Source: SIG636 sp045604285
GTDB lineage: Bacteria; Bacillota; Clostridia; Oscillospirales; CAG-382
Direction: 5' to 3'
Length of the DNA: 6,726 nt
NCBI GenBank assembly: GCA_045604285.1
Contig: JAZUNS010000025.1
Span: 1-6,726 of the forward strand
A program made the translations under genes and the position numbers. Under the pieces are notes generated by a model, which saw only the letters and a list, made by a program, of their open reading frames with translations, was not told where the DNA came from and ran no database searches. This document shows, piece by piece, positions 6,660 through 6,726 of this stretch. How positions within the stretch are numbered: the first letter of the stretch is position 1; each line of letters begins with the position of its first letter.

Positions 6660-6698
6660 AAAAAAAGTTGAAAAGTCGGGAAAGCTTCCCGACTTTTC
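6660..6698. terminator. 13-bp stem-loop with flanking A/T tracts, probably bidirectional terminator
   Basis: Arms 6670-6682 and 6686-6698 pair perfectly (13 bp) around a 3-nt loop. The GC core GTCGGGAA/TTCCCGAC is flanked by A4 on the left and T4 on the right, so plus-strand RNA ends the core with UUUU. Minus-strand RNA has UUUU in the arm, then U7 (6666-6660) after a 3-nt gap. It probably ends the peroxiredoxin cluster from the left and a convergent gene from the right. Confidence 0.75.
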
Positions 6699-6704
6699 TG
6701 CAAT

Positions 6705-6726
6705 TTATCGTAATTTTTCGTTCAAA
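6705..6726 (-). CDS. Possible last codons of a convergent gene entering from the right
   Basis: On the minus strand, one frame reads LNEKLR and then a TAA stop at 6707-6705. The stop lies 6 bp before the bidirectional terminator stem (6698-6670), which is where a gene end would be expected. Only six codons are visible, so this rests on the position of the terminators rather than on coding evidence. No product can be named. Confidence 0.25.

Noticed and set aside
6573..6698. Two adjacent stem-loops considered as a repeat array or small RNA gene
   Set aside because: The two stems do not share sequence, so they are not repeats. No promoter is evident between them, and both sit where terminators are expected.

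Overview
The window looks like chromosomal DNA from a Gram-positive Clostridia-type bacterium (Bacillota), plausibly a gut or rumen member of the Oscillospirales or Lachnospirales. The reasons are strong AGGAG-type ribosome binding sites, long simple stem-loops between genes, a secreted CHAP/SH3 cell-wall protein with Listeria-Bacteroides repeats, and gene families typical of that class. This is inference from gene content; no rRNA or other taxonomic marker is present. I see no tRNA, rRNA, CRISPR array, insertion sequence or phage gene.

Left part (1-2760), minus strand: a nitroreductase-family flavoprotein gene is followed 23 bp later by a nearly complete GH31 alpha-glycosidase gene that runs off the left edge. 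Both probably come from one extended -10 promoter at about 2749-2757.

Middle (2761-4431), plus strand: a divergent intergenic region leads into a 497-residue secreted, membrane-tethered cell-surface protein. Its order is signal peptide, CHAP peptidase/amidase, SH3-like domain, two Listeria-Bacteroides-type repeats and a C-terminal membrane anchor. A 15-bp perfect inverted repeat separates it from the next gene.

Right part (4432-6557), plus strand: a tight three-gene cluster encodes a small P-loop NTPase of the FlaR/adenylate-kinase-like type, a 12-helix MFS transporter and a Bcp/PrxQ peroxiredoxin. The first gap is 25 bp and holds a possible Shine-Dalgarno-masking hairpin; the last two genes overlap by 8 bp. 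The arrangement suggests co-expression and translational coupling, but the three products do not form a recognised pathway.

Right end (6558-6726): two strong perfect stem-loops lie here. Their T-tracts fit minus-strand transcription best, and a minus-strand stop codon sits just to their right. This suggests a convergent gene entering from outside the window.

Overall the window is ordinary accessory-metabolism and cell-surface sequence. I found no convincing evidence for an undescribed system. The points most worth a second look are the surface CHAP protein, the GH31 subgroup motif and the RNA structures between genes.
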